Notes: generated from the sequence alone by a model not told the origin. 64,000 nt of DNA from Hordeum vulgare subsp. vulgare (GCF_904849725.1 NC_058522.1:192908968-192972967); one strand, 5' to 3'; positions 34,819-47,419 are shown, counted from the stretch's first letter. Translations and numbers: made by a program.

Positions 34819-35830
34819 TCACACTACCTGATATGGGCCTTCCCACTTTGGCGTGAACTTGTTTGAGTTCTTAGCCGACTGAACGTGCCGAAGTACAAGG
34901 TCGCCTTCCTCAAGACTTCGGGCTCGCACCTTGCGGCTGTGGTAGCGACGCAGGGTTTGCTGGTAGAGAAAGGCTCCCAGAGCTACCTGAATATGACTTT
35001 CCTCAAGGAGCACAACGTCGTCTTGGCGCTGGTTCTCTTGCTCGAGCTCATCGTAAGCGAGCGCCCGAGGCGATCTATAAATGAGTTATGTGGGAAGAAC
35101 TGCCTCCGCCTTGTAGACAAGGGAGAAGGGTGTGTGGCCCGTGGCTCGATTTGGAGTCGTTCTTATTGACCAAAGAACCGCAGGAAGCTCGTGAATCCAG
35201 TTCCTTCCATGTTTGCGTAGCTTGTCAAAAGTTCTTGTTTTTAGTCCTCGCAGCACTTCAGCATTTGCCCTTTCCGCTTGCCCGTTGCTCCTTGGGTGGG
35301 CAACAGAAGAAAAGCATATTCAGCTTTCGAGATCTTGGGCGTACTGCATGAAGGTGCGACTCATGAATTGGGTGCCATTGTCCGTGATGATTCTGTTTGG
35401 GACACCAAATGAACAGACCATTACCTTGAAGAACCTAATGGTTGACTGCACAGTCACCTTCCTCACTGGCTCCACTTTCGGCCACTTTATGAACTTGTCG
35501 ATTGCCACATACAAGTAGTTAAAGCCCCCGACAGCACGGGGAAAGGGGCCGAGTATATCGAGACCCCAGACCAAAAATGGCCAGAAGAGACGGATTGTCT
35601 AGAGTGCTCGAGCTGGTTGATGAGCTTCCTTTAAACAGAACTGACATGCTTCAGACTTGGTTACTAGTGTCGTTGCATCCTCGAGAGCTGTGGGCGAAAA
35701 GAAACCTTGCCGGAACGCTTTGCCGGCAAGCACCCTTGATCCTATGTGGGAGCCACATATACCTCCGCGTATCTCGGCCAACAGCTCCAGGCCTTCGTCT
35801 TGGGGGATGCATTTCAATTTCACTTACTTC
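34819..35830 (-). pseudogene. pol (IN): TatA integrase
   Basis: On the minus strand the zinc-binding domain (GICGSHIGSRVLAGK...ACQFC, 35630-35780) precedes the core with WGLDILGPFP near 35560, RIITDNGTQF near 35400 and the Glu in NGQAERANAE near 35240, so all three DDE residues are present. The C-terminal region has RRYHSRKVRARSLEEGDLVL and KWEGPYQVV (34819-34950), a GPY/F-type module. Frames change near 35320 and near 35013. It inserts the element DNA into chromosomes when intact. This copy is broken. Confidence 0.87.
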
Positions 35831-36187
35831 AGTGTTCTTTTGTGTAGAGTGTCATCGATGAACTAATACATGTTGGACTGACGGGCTACTCTTTCTGCTT
35901 CTTCCTGTTGTTCGGGCAGGTCCCCGGTTTGAACGTACTGGATGATTTGTTGTGCCAATGCTGGAGGGCGTGGTTCAACGGAAGGACCAAAGGCATGTCT
36001 TCCACCGGGATGGTATCCCCCCGGCAGGCTGGAGGCCTGCCTCGGAAAGCTCTCCCACGCTAGGACCCTTGACAGGATTTGCCAGCAGGTCTGCTCGGAA
36101 GTACTCGCCGGAGTCCAACTTCCTTCTCATTTCTTGCCGGTCTGATGTCGTCATCGATGGTTGGGTGAGTCGTAGCACGAAAGTCCC

Positions 36188-36772
36188 TTATTCCACAGGC
36201 AACTTAAGGGCTACACGCTTCGACAGGTCATCGATGATAGTATTTTCGGCACGAGGGATGTGCTGTGCCTGTAGACCGTCCAAGCTCTCTTTCGGCTTCC
36301 TCACTTCTTCGATGTACGGCTCCATCAGCGGGCTCTGGTAGTCCTTGTTGATTTGTCGGACGACCAAGTGCGAGTTGCCTCTAATGATCAACCTTCTGAT
36401 TCCGAGATCTTCCACGATCCTGAGACCGGCGAGGAGCCCCTCGTACTCGGTAGTATTGTTGGTCGACTGCTCCCGGGGGAAATGCATCTGCACCACGTAC
36501 TTCAAGTGTTCTCCGGTGGGGGCGACAAGTAGCACGTTGGCCCCTCCCCCTTGGAGCGAGAACGCACCGTCAAAGTACATGATCCACTCTTGGCTTGCTT
36601 CCTTGCCCGGGAGGGCTGATTCTTGAATCTCATCATCAAGTGTTGGAGTCCACTCAGCAATAAACTCTGCCAGGGCTCTTCTTTGGATGGTTGATGTGCT
36701 CTCGAACCTTAGGACGAAGCTGGATAAGTCCAATTCCCATTCCACTATTTTGTCGGTGGCATCAGGGTCCAC
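36188..36772 (-). pseudogene. pol (aRH): TatA second (archaeal-type) RNase H
   Basis: An intact 194-codon minus-strand stretch carries an RNase H fold distinct from the usual gypsy one: WIMYFDGAFSLQGGGANVLL near 36570, NNTTEYEGLLAGLRI near 36450, IRGNSHLVVRQIN near 36370, and VEWELDLSSFVLRF upstream. The motifs DGA, E and the later D fit RNase H active-site positions. Tat/Ogre elements are known for having captured this extra RNase H, so this assigns the lineage. It lies between the ordinary RNase H and integrase. Confidence 0.85.
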
Positions 36773-38040
36773 AGAACTCTTTGTAGCAGGAAATGGGTGA
36801 CGACGGTGATCTCATGTGCTTGGAAGTAATGGCGCAGCTTCCTTGAGGCCATGAGGAGGCCGAAAAGCAATTTTTGCACCCCCCGAGTATCTCGACCGCG
36901 CTCCTTGTAGGAGGGTGATGACGAAATAGACAGGGTGTTGCACCACTTTCTTCTTCCGCTCGGCTCGCCGGATGGCGGCGGTCTGGCATCACTCGTCCCC
37001 TCCTGTGTTGGGGATCTTTGCTCGCTTGCTAGCTGTGCTTGGCTCGATGGTGCAGCTTCTGCTAGCATAGCTTCGGCCTCTTCCCTCTAAGCCACGAAAG
37101 CGACGCTGAACACTTGGTTGGTCGCGACCAGGTACAGGAGCATCGGCTCCCGTGGCCTAGGCGGGACCAGGGTTGGCGCAGTGGAAATATACTTCTACAG
37201 TTCTTGCAACACCTCTTCGGCCTCCGGGGTCCACTGCATGGGCCCTGCCTTTTTCAAGATTTCGAACAAGGGAAACGCGCGTTCAGCGGACTTGGACATG
37301 AATCTGCTCAAAGCAGCAACACAGCCGGCTATGCGTTGTACATCCTTGACGCGCTTCGGTGCCTCGATCTATTCGATGGCCTTGATCTGGTCGGGATTAG
37401 CTTCGATTCCCCGCTGGGACATGAAGAACCCGAGAAGCTTGCCGGATGGGACACCGAAGACGCAATTTTTCAGGGTTGAGCTTGAGGTTGCTCTTGCATA
37501 GGTTGGCAAACGTCTCCTCCAAATCTTGGATGGGCGCCAGCTTATCCTTGATTTGACCACTATGTCATCCATATAAGATTCCAAGTTTCTATGGAGGTGG
37601 GGCTCAAAACCAATCTGGATCACCCTCGCGGACGTGGATCCGATATTCTTCAACCCGAAAGGAATACGCACAAAGCAGTACGTGCCGCATGGGGTAATGA
37701 ACGCAGTCTTCTCTTCATCTTCCTTGGCCATGAAAATCTGGTAATATCCCGAATAGGCGTCGAGGAAGGACACCAGATCACAACGAGTAGTGGAGTCTAC
37801 AATCTGGTCTATGCGCGACAAGGGTAAAGGGTCTTTTGGGCAAGCTTTATGGACATCAGTAAAATCGATACACAACCGCCACTTCCCGTTCGCCTTGCGC
37901 ACCACAACCGGATTGGCCAACCATGTAGGATGGATGACACCCCTAACTAGGACTGTTGCGTCTAACTTCTTGATCTCCTCGGCAATGAACTCTTGCTGCT
38001 CCAGATCTTGTTCCCTCACTGTTGTTTGACTGGCCATGCA
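36745..38040 (-). pseudogene. pol (RT-RH): TatA reverse transcriptase and first RNase H
   Basis: On the minus strand, RT starts near 38037 (QEFIAEEIKKLDATVLVRGV), then WLANPVVVRKANGKWRLCID, KACPKDPLPLSRID, the palm FLDAYSGYYQIFMAKEDEEK, IPFGLKN and the catalytic YMDDIVVKS near 37565. The frame breaks near 37535 and again near 37369. The thumb continues (GFFMSQRGIEANPDQIKAIE). The ordinary gypsy RNase H between about 37330 and 36745 is recognisable only in fragments (for example HYFQAHEITVVTHFLL). Synthesises element DNA when intact; here inactive. Confidence 0.87.
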
Positions 38041-38156
38041 TGAGTGCAGACAGCTAGGTGGTGCTCAATCACCTTCCTAGGAACGCCGGGGATATCTGAT
38101 GGTTGTGAGGCAAACACATCGAGATTCAACCGCAGGAAGGCGATGAGCGTGCTTTA

Positions 38157-38860
38157 CTATTTGTTGTCCAGGGTGGAACTTATGGTGAAAGTCCCACACG
38201 TACCATGCTCCTTGGTGGGCACCTTCTTGGTCTCAGGCGGGGTAGCTTTTGACTTCTTATCCTTGCTGGCGGAGCTCTCTGGCGCCTCTGCTCCGGTAGC
38301 GCAGCACTCCGAGGAGGTGCGTTTGTCGGGAGCGACCTGGCGGGCCTCCTGGCCAGTCTTCCTCTTCCTGCTATCAAGAGCGGAGGTGGCGAGAGTGGGC
38401 GCCTTGTCGACGGACGCCGCGACGGCTTCCCAGCAGAGGCGGTTGGTGAAAACAAGCACGTCCTTCTTGTCGGCGTTAACGTTGATGACACCGATGGGAC
38501 CGGGCATCTTCAACGTATTGTAGGCGTAGTGTGATGCCGCCATGAAAATGACCTTCTCGGTGCTGTAGGCATAGGATCCCATTGTAGGCGAATGGGTTGT
38601 CGGCGACGTCGAAAATGACCTTCTCGGTCCTGTAGTTCTGGTCGCTGGCAAAAGTTACTGGCAGCGTGATCTTCCCCTTCGGCTGGATCTTCCCGGGGTT
38701 GATCCCTTGAAACTCTCATGTTTCCTCAAGATCCCCGTCTGGGATTTGCAGCCTCTGGATGACATCAGGGGAGATGAGGTTCAGGACGGCTCCACCGTCC
38801 ACCAACATCTTCGTCACCTTGAGGTTGGGGATCATTGGCGAAATCAACAATGGCAAACAC
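38157..38860 (-). pseudogene. pol (PR): TatA aspartic protease region
   Basis: The minus strand reads VTKMLVDGGAVLNL near 38800, the protease active-site loop with Asp-Gly-Gly, followed by LQIPDGDLEET and GINPGKIQPKGKITLPVTF near 38690. A linker rich in Lys, Pro and Ser (38200-38400) joins it to RT. A stop (TGA near 38720) and frame changes near 38640 interrupt it. The protease would cut the gag-pol polyprotein. Confidence 0.78.
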
Positions 38861-38989
38861 CCGACCATAGTAAGTCGGTCAGGGTGATCCTCGGAGTCGA
38901 AGATGATGGGTGTGCTCGGCGATTACAGGGGCTTATAGATCCCGACGGAAGGCTCGGCCGTGGCCACCTTTTCAGTTGGCGGTAAGAAG

Positions 38990-40569
38990 AGTGTAGTGAC
39001 ATGCCTCCGTCGAGGCACATCATATCAGTGGCCCTCGGAAATTCATGGTCGCTGGAGTCGTCCTCCGGGCCGCCTTCGTCCCCATCTTCCTCCTTCTTGC
39101 CTTGCCCTCGCGCGGGCGCCTCCCGCTTGTTTCGGGCCTTGCCGGGGTATCCTCCGTGGCCATCCTTCTTCTGCCGGACCCCTCCGCACCATCTTGGGCT
39201 TTCTCCTTCTCGCGCCTCTCGTACTTAGTCTTTTTCTTTTTGGCGAGTTCCTCGACTTAGCGGCAGTCCTAGAGGTCGTGGTCCTTGGTACGGTGGATCT
39301 TGCAGTACTGTTTGTCGGAGCCATACGGCTTGTCGGCGGCCGCCAAGGCATGGCAGGAGTCGCACCCGGCAGCGCCTTTACCGGGAATCTCCGCCTTAGC
39401 CTTCTTGGTGGCGTCGGGGTCGCCGGAACTCTCGACAGCAAACACAGCCTTGCCCTTCCTCTTCTTGTTGTGCTTCTTCCCCTTCCTAGATGGAGGGTCG
39501 GTGTTTTAGCCTTCGGAGTTGGCTTCTGCACTGGCGCCTTCACCCAGAAGCCTCCTCCCTTCCTCTGCTCGCGCGCACTTGTCGGCCGGAGCATAGAGAT
39601 CGGCGATGTCCTGGACCTTATTCATCGCCAGTTCCTCCCGCATCTTCTGGTTGCGCACGTTCTGATGGAACGCGCTGATGACGGTGGCTGGGTGGACATC
39701 CGTGATGTTGTGCTGAATGCGGCTAAATCTCTGGATGTACTTGCGCAGAGTTTCTCGCTCCTTCTGGAGGCTCGGTGGCCGCCAGTGAATGCTCCAACAT
39801 AATCCTAGCACATGTCCTTCCAAGTGGATATGGAGTTCTTGGGAAGGTGCATCAACCAAGACTTCACGTTGGGGTTAAGCACCAACGGGAAGTAGTTGGC
39901 GAGTATCTTGTTGTCCCGGCCCCCGGCACCCTGCATCGTGATGGTGTAGATGCTGTGGAAGTCGGACGGGTGAGTCTTGCCGTCGTACTTCTCAGGTATC
40001 TCCGGCTTGAAGGTACGGGAACTGGGCCACTTGATTCGCCGGAGCTCGGGGGTAAAAGCCGGGGAACCCACCTCGTAGGGTAGAGCGCCGGGACACCCCG
40101 AGGATGGTGTGTCCGCGATGGTCTCAGCTCATTTATCTGACTAGCAGCGCGTGTCCCGCCGCCGCTCGATGAGAGTCCTAGCATCTTCCTTGCGTCTCTC
40201 TCGCAGGACGTGATGCTGGTCGCGGCGGGTGAGCGGGTCGGAGGATCCAGTGGAGTCGTCGGAGACGACGAACTGTTGCATCCGCCTCGGCAGGGAATGC
40301 ACCGTGGCGGCAGCATCTCCGCCCTTCTACGTGCGGTCGCGACCAGGCCTCTTGGAGGGTCGTTTCGACGACTCCGGCTGCTCTGTCCCCTCTCCGTTTG
40401 CGAGGGCGATGAGGCTTCGGATGTTGGCCCTCTATTCCTCGAGCTTGTCCGCCATCAGAGGAAAATCTAGGATCAACTGCGCGCCTCAGCGCTTCCGCCC
40501 GCGAGGGGGGAGGCGACACGTGGGTGGAACGCGAGGGGCTCTTGCCCCTGGCAGTGCCAGAAGGGGCCC
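38990..40569 (-). pseudogene. gag: TatA gag, main part
   Basis: In the minus strand the gag core is KWPSSRTFKPEIPEKYDGKT near 40020 and NPNVKSWLMHLPKNSISTW near 39840, then LQKERETLRKYIQRFSRIQ near 39750 and RNQKMREELAMNKVQDIADL near 39620. A Cys/His motif typical of Tat gag (YCKIHRTKDHD, then DC) lies near 39260-39320 with an in-frame TAG just before its last Cys. Another stop follows the likely MADKLEE near 40430. The N-terminal part is separated by a solo LTR at 40570-41845. Confidence 0.83.
40565..40569. repeat. Target site duplication of the 1276-bp solo LTR, left copy
   Basis: GGCCC, matched by GGCCC at 41846-41850. Confidence 0.92.
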
Positions 40570-41845
40570 TGATACGTCTCCATCGTATCTACTTTTCCGA
40601 ACTCTTTTTGCCTTGTTTTGGACTCTAATTTGCATGATTTGAATGGAACTAACCCGGACTAACGCTCTTTTCAGCAGAATTGCCATGGTGTTGTTTTGCC
40701 GCAGAAATAAAAGTTCTCGGAATGACCTGAAAATTTACGGAGAATTTTTCTGGAATTTATGAAAAATACCGGCGCAAGAATCAGCGGAGGAAGTGGAGCC
40801 GTGAGCCCACAAGCCCACCAGGTGCGGGCCCCCCTAGCCGCGCCTGGCAGGCTTGTGGTGCCCACAAAGCTCCACCGCCTCTCAATCCAGCTCTATATAG
40901 TCCGTTTCGTCCGAAAAAATCAAAGAGAAGAGTTCATTGCATTTTACAATACGGAGGCGCCGCCACCTCCTGTTCTTCATCTGGAGGGCAGATCTGGAGG
41001 GCTCCTGTTCTTCATCTGGAGGGGAGATCGTCGCCATCATCATCATCAACCTTCCTTCATCGCCAATTCCATGATGCTGTTCACCGTTCGTTAGTAATCT
41101 CATCGTAGGCTTGCTGGACGGTGATGGGTTGAATGAGATCTATCATGTAATCGAGTTAATTTTGACCGGGATTGATCCCTAGTATCCACTATGTTCTGAG
41201 ATTGATGTTGCTACTACTTTGCCATGCTTAATGCTTGTGACTAGGGCCCGAGGGCCATGATTTCAGATCTGAACCTATTATGTTGTCGCCAATATATGTG
41301 TCTTTTATATCCTATCTTGCAAGTTGTAGTCACCTACTATGTGTTATGACCCGGCAACCCCGGAGTGACAATAGCCGGAACCAATCCCGGAGATGACCAT
41401 TGTATGAGGAGTTCATGTATTCACCAAGTGTTAATGCGTTGGTACGGTTCTTTATTAAAAGGAGAACCTTAATAACCCATTGTTTCCATTAAGACCCCGC
41501 TGCCACGGGAGCTAATTACTTATCTCTCCATGTTATAACTCTTGCATGATGAATCACATCCGGCATAATCATCCATCACCGATCCAATGCTTACGAGTTT
41601 TTCCTACTGGTCCTTGCGACATTACTTTGCTGCTACTGGTTACTGTTGCTACTTCTGCTATCACCCTACCTTGCTACCGATACATTGCTGCAGATACTAA
41701 ATCTTTCAGGTGTCGTTGAATTGACAACTCAACTGCTAATACTTGAGAATATTCTTTTGCTTCCCCTTGAGTCGAATCAATAAATTTGGGTTGAATAATC
41801 TACCCTCGAAAACTGTTGCGATCCCCTATACTTGTGGGTTATCAG
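40570..41845 (+). mobile_element. Solo LTR, Athila-like (Sabrina/Fatima type), 1276 bp
   Basis: It begins TGATACGTCTCC and ends CTTGTGGGTTATCA, with GGCCC directly outside both ends and no internal element sequence. Solo LTRs arise by recombination between the two LTRs of a full element. A TATATAG motif at 40894-40900 is a TATA candidate. It is the same family as the Athila-S LTR (24591-25956), in opposite orientation. It interrupts the gag of TatA. Confidence 0.94.
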
Positions 41846-41991
41846 GCCCCTCCTTGGCCACGCGAGCGTCCGCCACCCTTCCCTGTTGCGGTGCGCGTCT
41901 GCCTCCCGTGTGTGTCCTGGGTTTGAGGACCAGGGGTTCGTCATCGCAGTGGCAAAGGTTCGCCATCCTGGGGTCGCACGTCGTGCGTGGA

Positions 41992-42276
41992 CTAGGAAGG
42001 CCATGGCGTAGGCGTCGCCGCGGGCCCTCCGGTGTCCTTACAAGTAGCCACGCCGCCTGTTGGCAGCACAACTCCGTCCTTGGACGTCCGGGCGCGCGCG
42101 GGGCCTCCTGGGCCGCGGGTGATTCCGCTCGCCCATGTCTGATTTCCGGCATGCTGAGGGAGTTCTAGGGCTCCACATCCTTCTCCTGCGCCCCTGCCCC
42201 CTTCTGCCTGCGCCGTGGAAGGTGCACTGGGAGCGGGTCTCTCGGCCGCCATCGCGCTCCTCCTCTTGGGAGCCAT
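41992..42276 (-). pseudogene. gag: TatA gag N-terminal segment
   Basis: The minus strand opens with MAPKRRSAMAAERPAPSAP at 42276, about 65 bases inside the PBS, and stays open for 94 codons (Pro/Ala-rich). This is the right place for the gag start. It would have continued across the site now occupied by the solo LTR into 40569. Assignment rests on position only, since this part of gag is poorly conserved. Confidence 0.5.
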
Positions 42277-42342
42277 GGCGGTGGTGTTGATGAAGAAATA
42301 CGGCCGCTGACCGCTAGATCAGATCGACGCGACCCTCTTCTT

Positions 42343-42361
42343 CCCCTATCTAGCGCGCCAA
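42343..42361 (-). promoter_or_regulatory. TatA primer binding site
   Basis: On the minus strand TTTGGCGCGCTAGATAG follows the LTR end by a few bases. TGGCGC-type primer sites are usual for Tat elements. The exact tRNA is not assigned. Confidence 0.65.
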
Positions 42362-42364
42362 AGA

Positions 42365-42985
42365 TGTTGGTGAAGGATCGACACCTATGGGGGCCTCAAA
42401 GGTCCCCATTTTGCTGGTTTGGCAGGGAGAGGAGTTGCGGCAAGAGCACAACCAACAGTCAGGGCCCGGCAAGATCTTGTTACCCAGGTTCAGGCCGCGT
42501 GGTGCGTAAAACCCTACTCATGCATGTATTTAGTTAATCGTTTTGGGTTACTATAGATCTGTCCCTTTTTACAGCCTTTCTATTTGCGAAAAGCCAAAAG
42601 CCCCTACTACTAAGCCTCGGGCCTCCTTTTATAGGAAAAGGGGTCACCACAGTGGCTCAATGGGTGAACGGTGGGTTCAGGGTGAAACAACGCCGACCGA
42701 CAGTTACAGTGTTACTGCCTTGTCAGAGGTGCAATATATGCTTCAATAGACTTCCCTGACCTCGTCAGGGGGTTGGACACGTACCCACACGTGGCAACTC
42801 CGGGGCATTGCGTTGGCATGCGGGCGGACGCGAGGCACATGCGTCGTCGATGGTGTGTTTGTTGGTGGAGGTGTTCACACGTCGCGAGAGCGCCCCGGGC
42901 CCGCGACTCTCCTCGGGCCTTTCTCGTTCTTCCCGGCAGGGTTAACTTGTCGGGGCTCTTGTTGTTCCTCTTGGCAGGGAGGTGA
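42365..42985 (-). repeat. TatA 5' LTR, first segment (621 bp)
   Basis: It starts TGTTGGTGAAGG beside the PBS, aligns with 28947-29570, and is broken at the GTGAT duplication (42981-42985) by a 5.2-kb insert. The rest of this LTR is 48177-48477. Confidence 0.92.
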
Positions 42986-45900
42986 TTGTAACGATTAAGA
43001 TGCGGCCCTTTCCTTATTTGGGGGCGAGGCCTCAAAAGGGGAAAAGGGCGCATCTATGCGTTTCGCAAATGGGATAATCATCACAATACATAAGTAAAGA
43101 TTAACAAGTAGGGCATACACTTGCCATTTGTTAAGAATATTTCATATAGCTTACAGACACACATTATTCAGAGTAGAAGCAAGTCCAGCTACGGACTTAA
43201 AGAGAAAAACAGATGATCTAACACATCCCGTATGCTAGCCCACGATCACGACCACGGCCTCAGCCTTCCTGATAGTTCACATACAGACGGCCAGAATCCT
43301 CATCGAACTCCCACTTCAGCTGGTTGTCATCAGGATCTCATGCGTCGGGCGTACCTGTACCTATCGGGGTTTGTAGTAATCTGTGAGCCACGAGGACTCA
43401 GCAATCTAATGACCTTGGTACTGAATCTAATCAAGTTATTAGGTGAGGAAGGTGTTAGTGTATGGGTTTGCAGCAACCTAAGCATATATGGTGGCTAACT
43501 TACGTTGATCAGAGTATCATGTGGTGGTCTAAGCAAGCGATCGAAGACTAAATTGATCACTAAGTGATCCTGAACACCTACTTACGTGAATCATAACCCC
43601 ACCGTGTTCTCGATCGAAGAGCAATCTCCAAAGGAGACAGTCACAGTTATGCACACAGTTGGCAGTTTATTAGAGTTACTTCAAGTTGTCTAGAACCGGA
43701 TGTTAACAAATTATCCATGTTTGCCACATAACCGCGGGCACGACTTTTTGAAAGATTAAATTCTGCAAGGGTGCTCGAACTAGTCCATCACAAACTGCCA
43801 TGGGCCACAAAGTAATCCTCTATCACGAAACTCGTGATCTCGTCGGATTCCTTAGAGGAAAACCTCAACTTTGAGGAGAGCCAAAGTTTCACCGGAATCC
43901 CTATACGCAAGATATATCGCAAAGGTAAGACAAATCTGGCAAGACCTCCCGACGTGTCGACGAACCCGATAGGAGCCGCGTATCTCGTTCTCAGGACACG
44001 GTCAGATGAGCGCAACGTACAGTGGCCTGATAGAAATCTCCCGAGTTGCCCCGGGTTGGCCCCGCACACGACTATAGTTTGGACCAACACTCATGAGGAG
44101 CACTGGCCCGGGTTGTTGATTCAATCCTCGGGGTAGCTATTCTCTATGCAAATTATTATTAGGTGCTTAGCAAATTAAAACCAATGTTGGGTCCCGCCAA
44201 ACGAGCCTTAACAGTACACGATTTATCAAGGGGTCCCCATAACAACCCCGAACGTGTTAGGAGCGATCAGTTATGGAATTAAAAACCGGTAGCCGAAACT
44301 AAGGCGGCAACAACGGAACAAATCACTCGGCAAAAGGGTAGGCCTTCCGTCATTTACCAAATATATAGGTGCATTAATTAAATAGCAGTTTAAACATAAT
44401 GATATCAATATACTCATGTTATCACATGAGACAGCTGGCACCTGCAACTAGCAAAGCTACTCATTAGAAGTTGAGCAAGCCTACTTAGCCAAACAACATT
44501 TGCTAGGAGAGGGAGGTGTTTGGGGTTCATGGCAAAGACAGGTGGCATTTATATCAAGTGGTAGGCAACGAGCATGTATCGAAGGAAACGTGATTCTAAG
44601 CATAACAAAGCTAGATACGGTATCAAGGTCATGGTCATTTTGCCTGTGATGTCTTCAGCTTGGAACTGCTCTTGATCTTCCTACACGTACTCTCCAGAAT
44701 CCACGTACTCGCTCTTCGATCCCGATGCTACCCAAGATAAGATAACAACCAATGAACACCTACACAATGTAATGCAACAAGCAATATGATGCATGTGTGA
44801 AGAAGGAAGCATGCATCACTATTCCGGTCACTTTCATATGCATTAGTTGAGTTAATTGAATTCTGGACAGAACCTCATATTAAGTTATTTTGACATGCAT
44901 GAAGATGGCATGAACATGTGCATCATGAGAAAACGATGCAAAAGCATATCAAGAACGTAGAGAACGGAGTTACGGATCAACTAGAAACTATGAAACAAGT
45001 TATGGACACCTGCGGTTCAAATTAGCCACAAACACACTCCAATGGCACTCTCCTGGTGTTACCAAGTTGCCACATGATCAAGCAACCAAATATAAGTGGG
45101 ATGGTGCATGGGAATAGACCACACCATCAACAATGCCCACACAAGCTTCAAATAAAAAAACATGCAATTTGTTTTCAACAGCATCATAGCAGTTTGTCTA
45201 CAATATTTAAAGTAGCTACAACCATCTAAATGAGCCAGACAAGATATGAGGCAAAAGCCATCCAAAAGCTCTACAACCCTGAACAAGACGCTAATGCAAA
45301 GGAATTACCCATGAGCATATCTACAGGCACTAACATGGACAAAATATCACAGATTCTGGGACTTGGTGAAAATCACAGATTTTCACCAGCTGCTTATGCT
45401 CTGGAGCATTTTTGGTAGCCTCCAAAATGATATCGACAGGAAGTGAATAAGCATGAAATTTAACAGGGGGCTAGAAAAACATAAATGCTCACAAACTTCA
45501 GTTTGTTGCATGGGTTGATTCCCAACACAGGAGCTAATTCATCCAAGACAACAGGAACATCAGATTCCTAGACTTAGTGAAAATCACAAGGTTTCACAAA
45601 TCTAACATTTTCAGCCAAGTGTCAACTTTGACAAGGCACAGTAGGTGCTTACAAATTCCTAAGAACAAAACAAAGACCCCATGATGTAGAGGGGTTCACC
45701 CACTACCACTACATCAAGGACTCATCCTCAAAGGGTCAAGGCACCACCAAATACAAATCACTAAACATGGCATCATGACAGAAAATGACAGTTTTATGAA
45801 GTTGCTCTAAAGTGAAATATGATTGCACCAATGGATTCCTGGGATGATTCTAACCCCCAAATCATATGTAATACATGGGTACTTGCATGTAACATCAAGG

Positions 45901-46049
45901 CACAAAGCTAGCTCGATAAATATCACCTAGAATTCAATATGCTATAAAGGAATAACATAACATCTAATCTAACACATATTGCAACATCTACACGTACACA
46001 TGCGCGCACACAAGCACTATACACAACTACATCACTTCATAGTAGCAAG

Positions 46050-46345
46050 CATGAGGGGTTAGGCCCTCATGCACAAGTGCATATGCACCCATGCACACAC
46101 ATACACCTACATGAGCTCACACACACACATACATGTGCTCACACACACTCTAGTGCACACTCTCACACCTACATTACATGAATAGGTGCAACTTGATGGC
46201 TAGGCCCTCTTGCACATGTGCATATGTGCACCAACATGCACACACACACACTCACATGTGTGCACACATCCACTCATGTGCACACACATACATAGACACT
46301 ATCATGGACATACACATGCACTAATGTGCTCACTCAAACACTATA
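46050..46345. repeat. CA-rich simple repeat with a 142-bp duplicated unit
   Basis: CACACACA/CATGTGC-type runs are spread over about 300 bp. The phrase TAGGCCCTC.TGCACA.GTGCATATG occurs at about 46060 and again at about 46202, showing an older tandem duplication of ~142 bp. Confidence 0.7.
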
Positions 46346-46439
46346 GGACTTAAAATAAATTAAACTCCCCCTGTATTTTTAAAAGAAACAAAACAACAAA
46401 ATGCAACAAAAGAGAAGAAAAAGAAAAATAGCACAAATG

Positions 46440-46740
46440 AAAAAAATAAAAGGGGAGCTCCTGGGTTTCGAACCCACTACCTCCTGCACCTCTACTCGCA
46501 TGTGCAGCACTTGGCTACCGCGTGTAGCTGCACTATCAGACGGGGAGAAACCCTCTTATGCAGACGCTGCCACACAACTACAGCGAACGGAAAAAAAATT
46601 CCAGATTAAAAGGGGGGCGCTCGGGCTCAAACACTAGACCTGCCCGAAGCAACAACACTCCCAAGCCACTGCACTATGCGATAGAAACTTAACAGAGAGG
46701 GGGGAGATGCTCTTTTGAGCAGCCCCCTCTGCTCCTCCTG
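46440..46740 (-). repeat. Tandem pair of tRNA-like (Pol III box A/box B) modules
   Basis: Minus-strand module 1 has a box A-like GGTAGCCAAGTGC (46507-46519) and a box B GGGTTCGAAACCC (46463-46475), then CCCCTTTTA. Module 2 has box A-like AGTGGCTTGGGAGTG near 46650-46665, box B-like GTTTGAGCCC near 46624-46633, then CCCCCCTTTTAA. Spacing of about 35-45 bp between the boxes is tRNA-like, but acceptor stems do not pair, so they are not tRNA genes. The two modules are diverged copies about 155 bp apart. Confidence 0.5.
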
Positions 46741-47399
46741 CACGCAACCACGACGGTCGGAACAGGGGATGTCCCCCGGCGACACTCCAGTGATGTAAAT
46801 CGAACGACTGCTATGGCACGGGACACGAGAGGAATGGGGAACCCATTCCAATGGCCAACCCACACGGAGGGACCCTAGGACGGCGGCTCGATGCGGCTGC
46901 GCAACCAGTCGCGCGGGACAACGACGGCGGTGCAATCTACAGTGATAGGGCGAGAAGATGGCGTGGGAAAAGGAAGGACAGGTCGGCCGCTCACCTAGGG
47001 GTGCTTGGAGGCGCTCCCGCTGCCGAGAAGAGGAAGAAGAGGTGAGGCTACGACGGCGAGTTGCTCTGCTTCGCCCGAGACGACGACGGCGAGGAGGGGT
47101 TGACAGAGGAGGGGATCCGCCCTCCTAGTGCCGGGAATGGATCGAGGGAGGATCCAGCATCCTCCCTGCGCGCTCGGTTTCCCCGGGGGCGCGCCGGCGA
47201 CGAGGGGAGGGACGACGGCGACGAGCGATGCACTCTCTGAACTACTACTTTCTGTGAACTTACCTGACGAGGGAGAGATGGAGGGAGAAGAAGGTGCTGG
47301 CGGCGGAGGAGAAGGAAGGGGAGAAACCCTAGGAGGAGGGGCACGCACGACGAAGAGTTATATAGGGTCTCAACGTCCGCGAGGGCACGGTGTCGGGAG

Positions 47400-47419
47400 G
47401 TCTCTCTCTCTCTCTCTCT
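47400..47419. repeat. (CT)n microsatellite
   Basis: About ten CT dinucleotides within the GC-rich part of the 5.2-kb insert. Confidence 0.9.

Noticed and set aside
46452..46528. tRNA gene on the minus strand
   Set aside because: Box A and B motifs fit, but no acceptor stem pairs and no clear anticodon arm forms, and a diverged second copy lies beside it. Kept only as a tRNA-like module.
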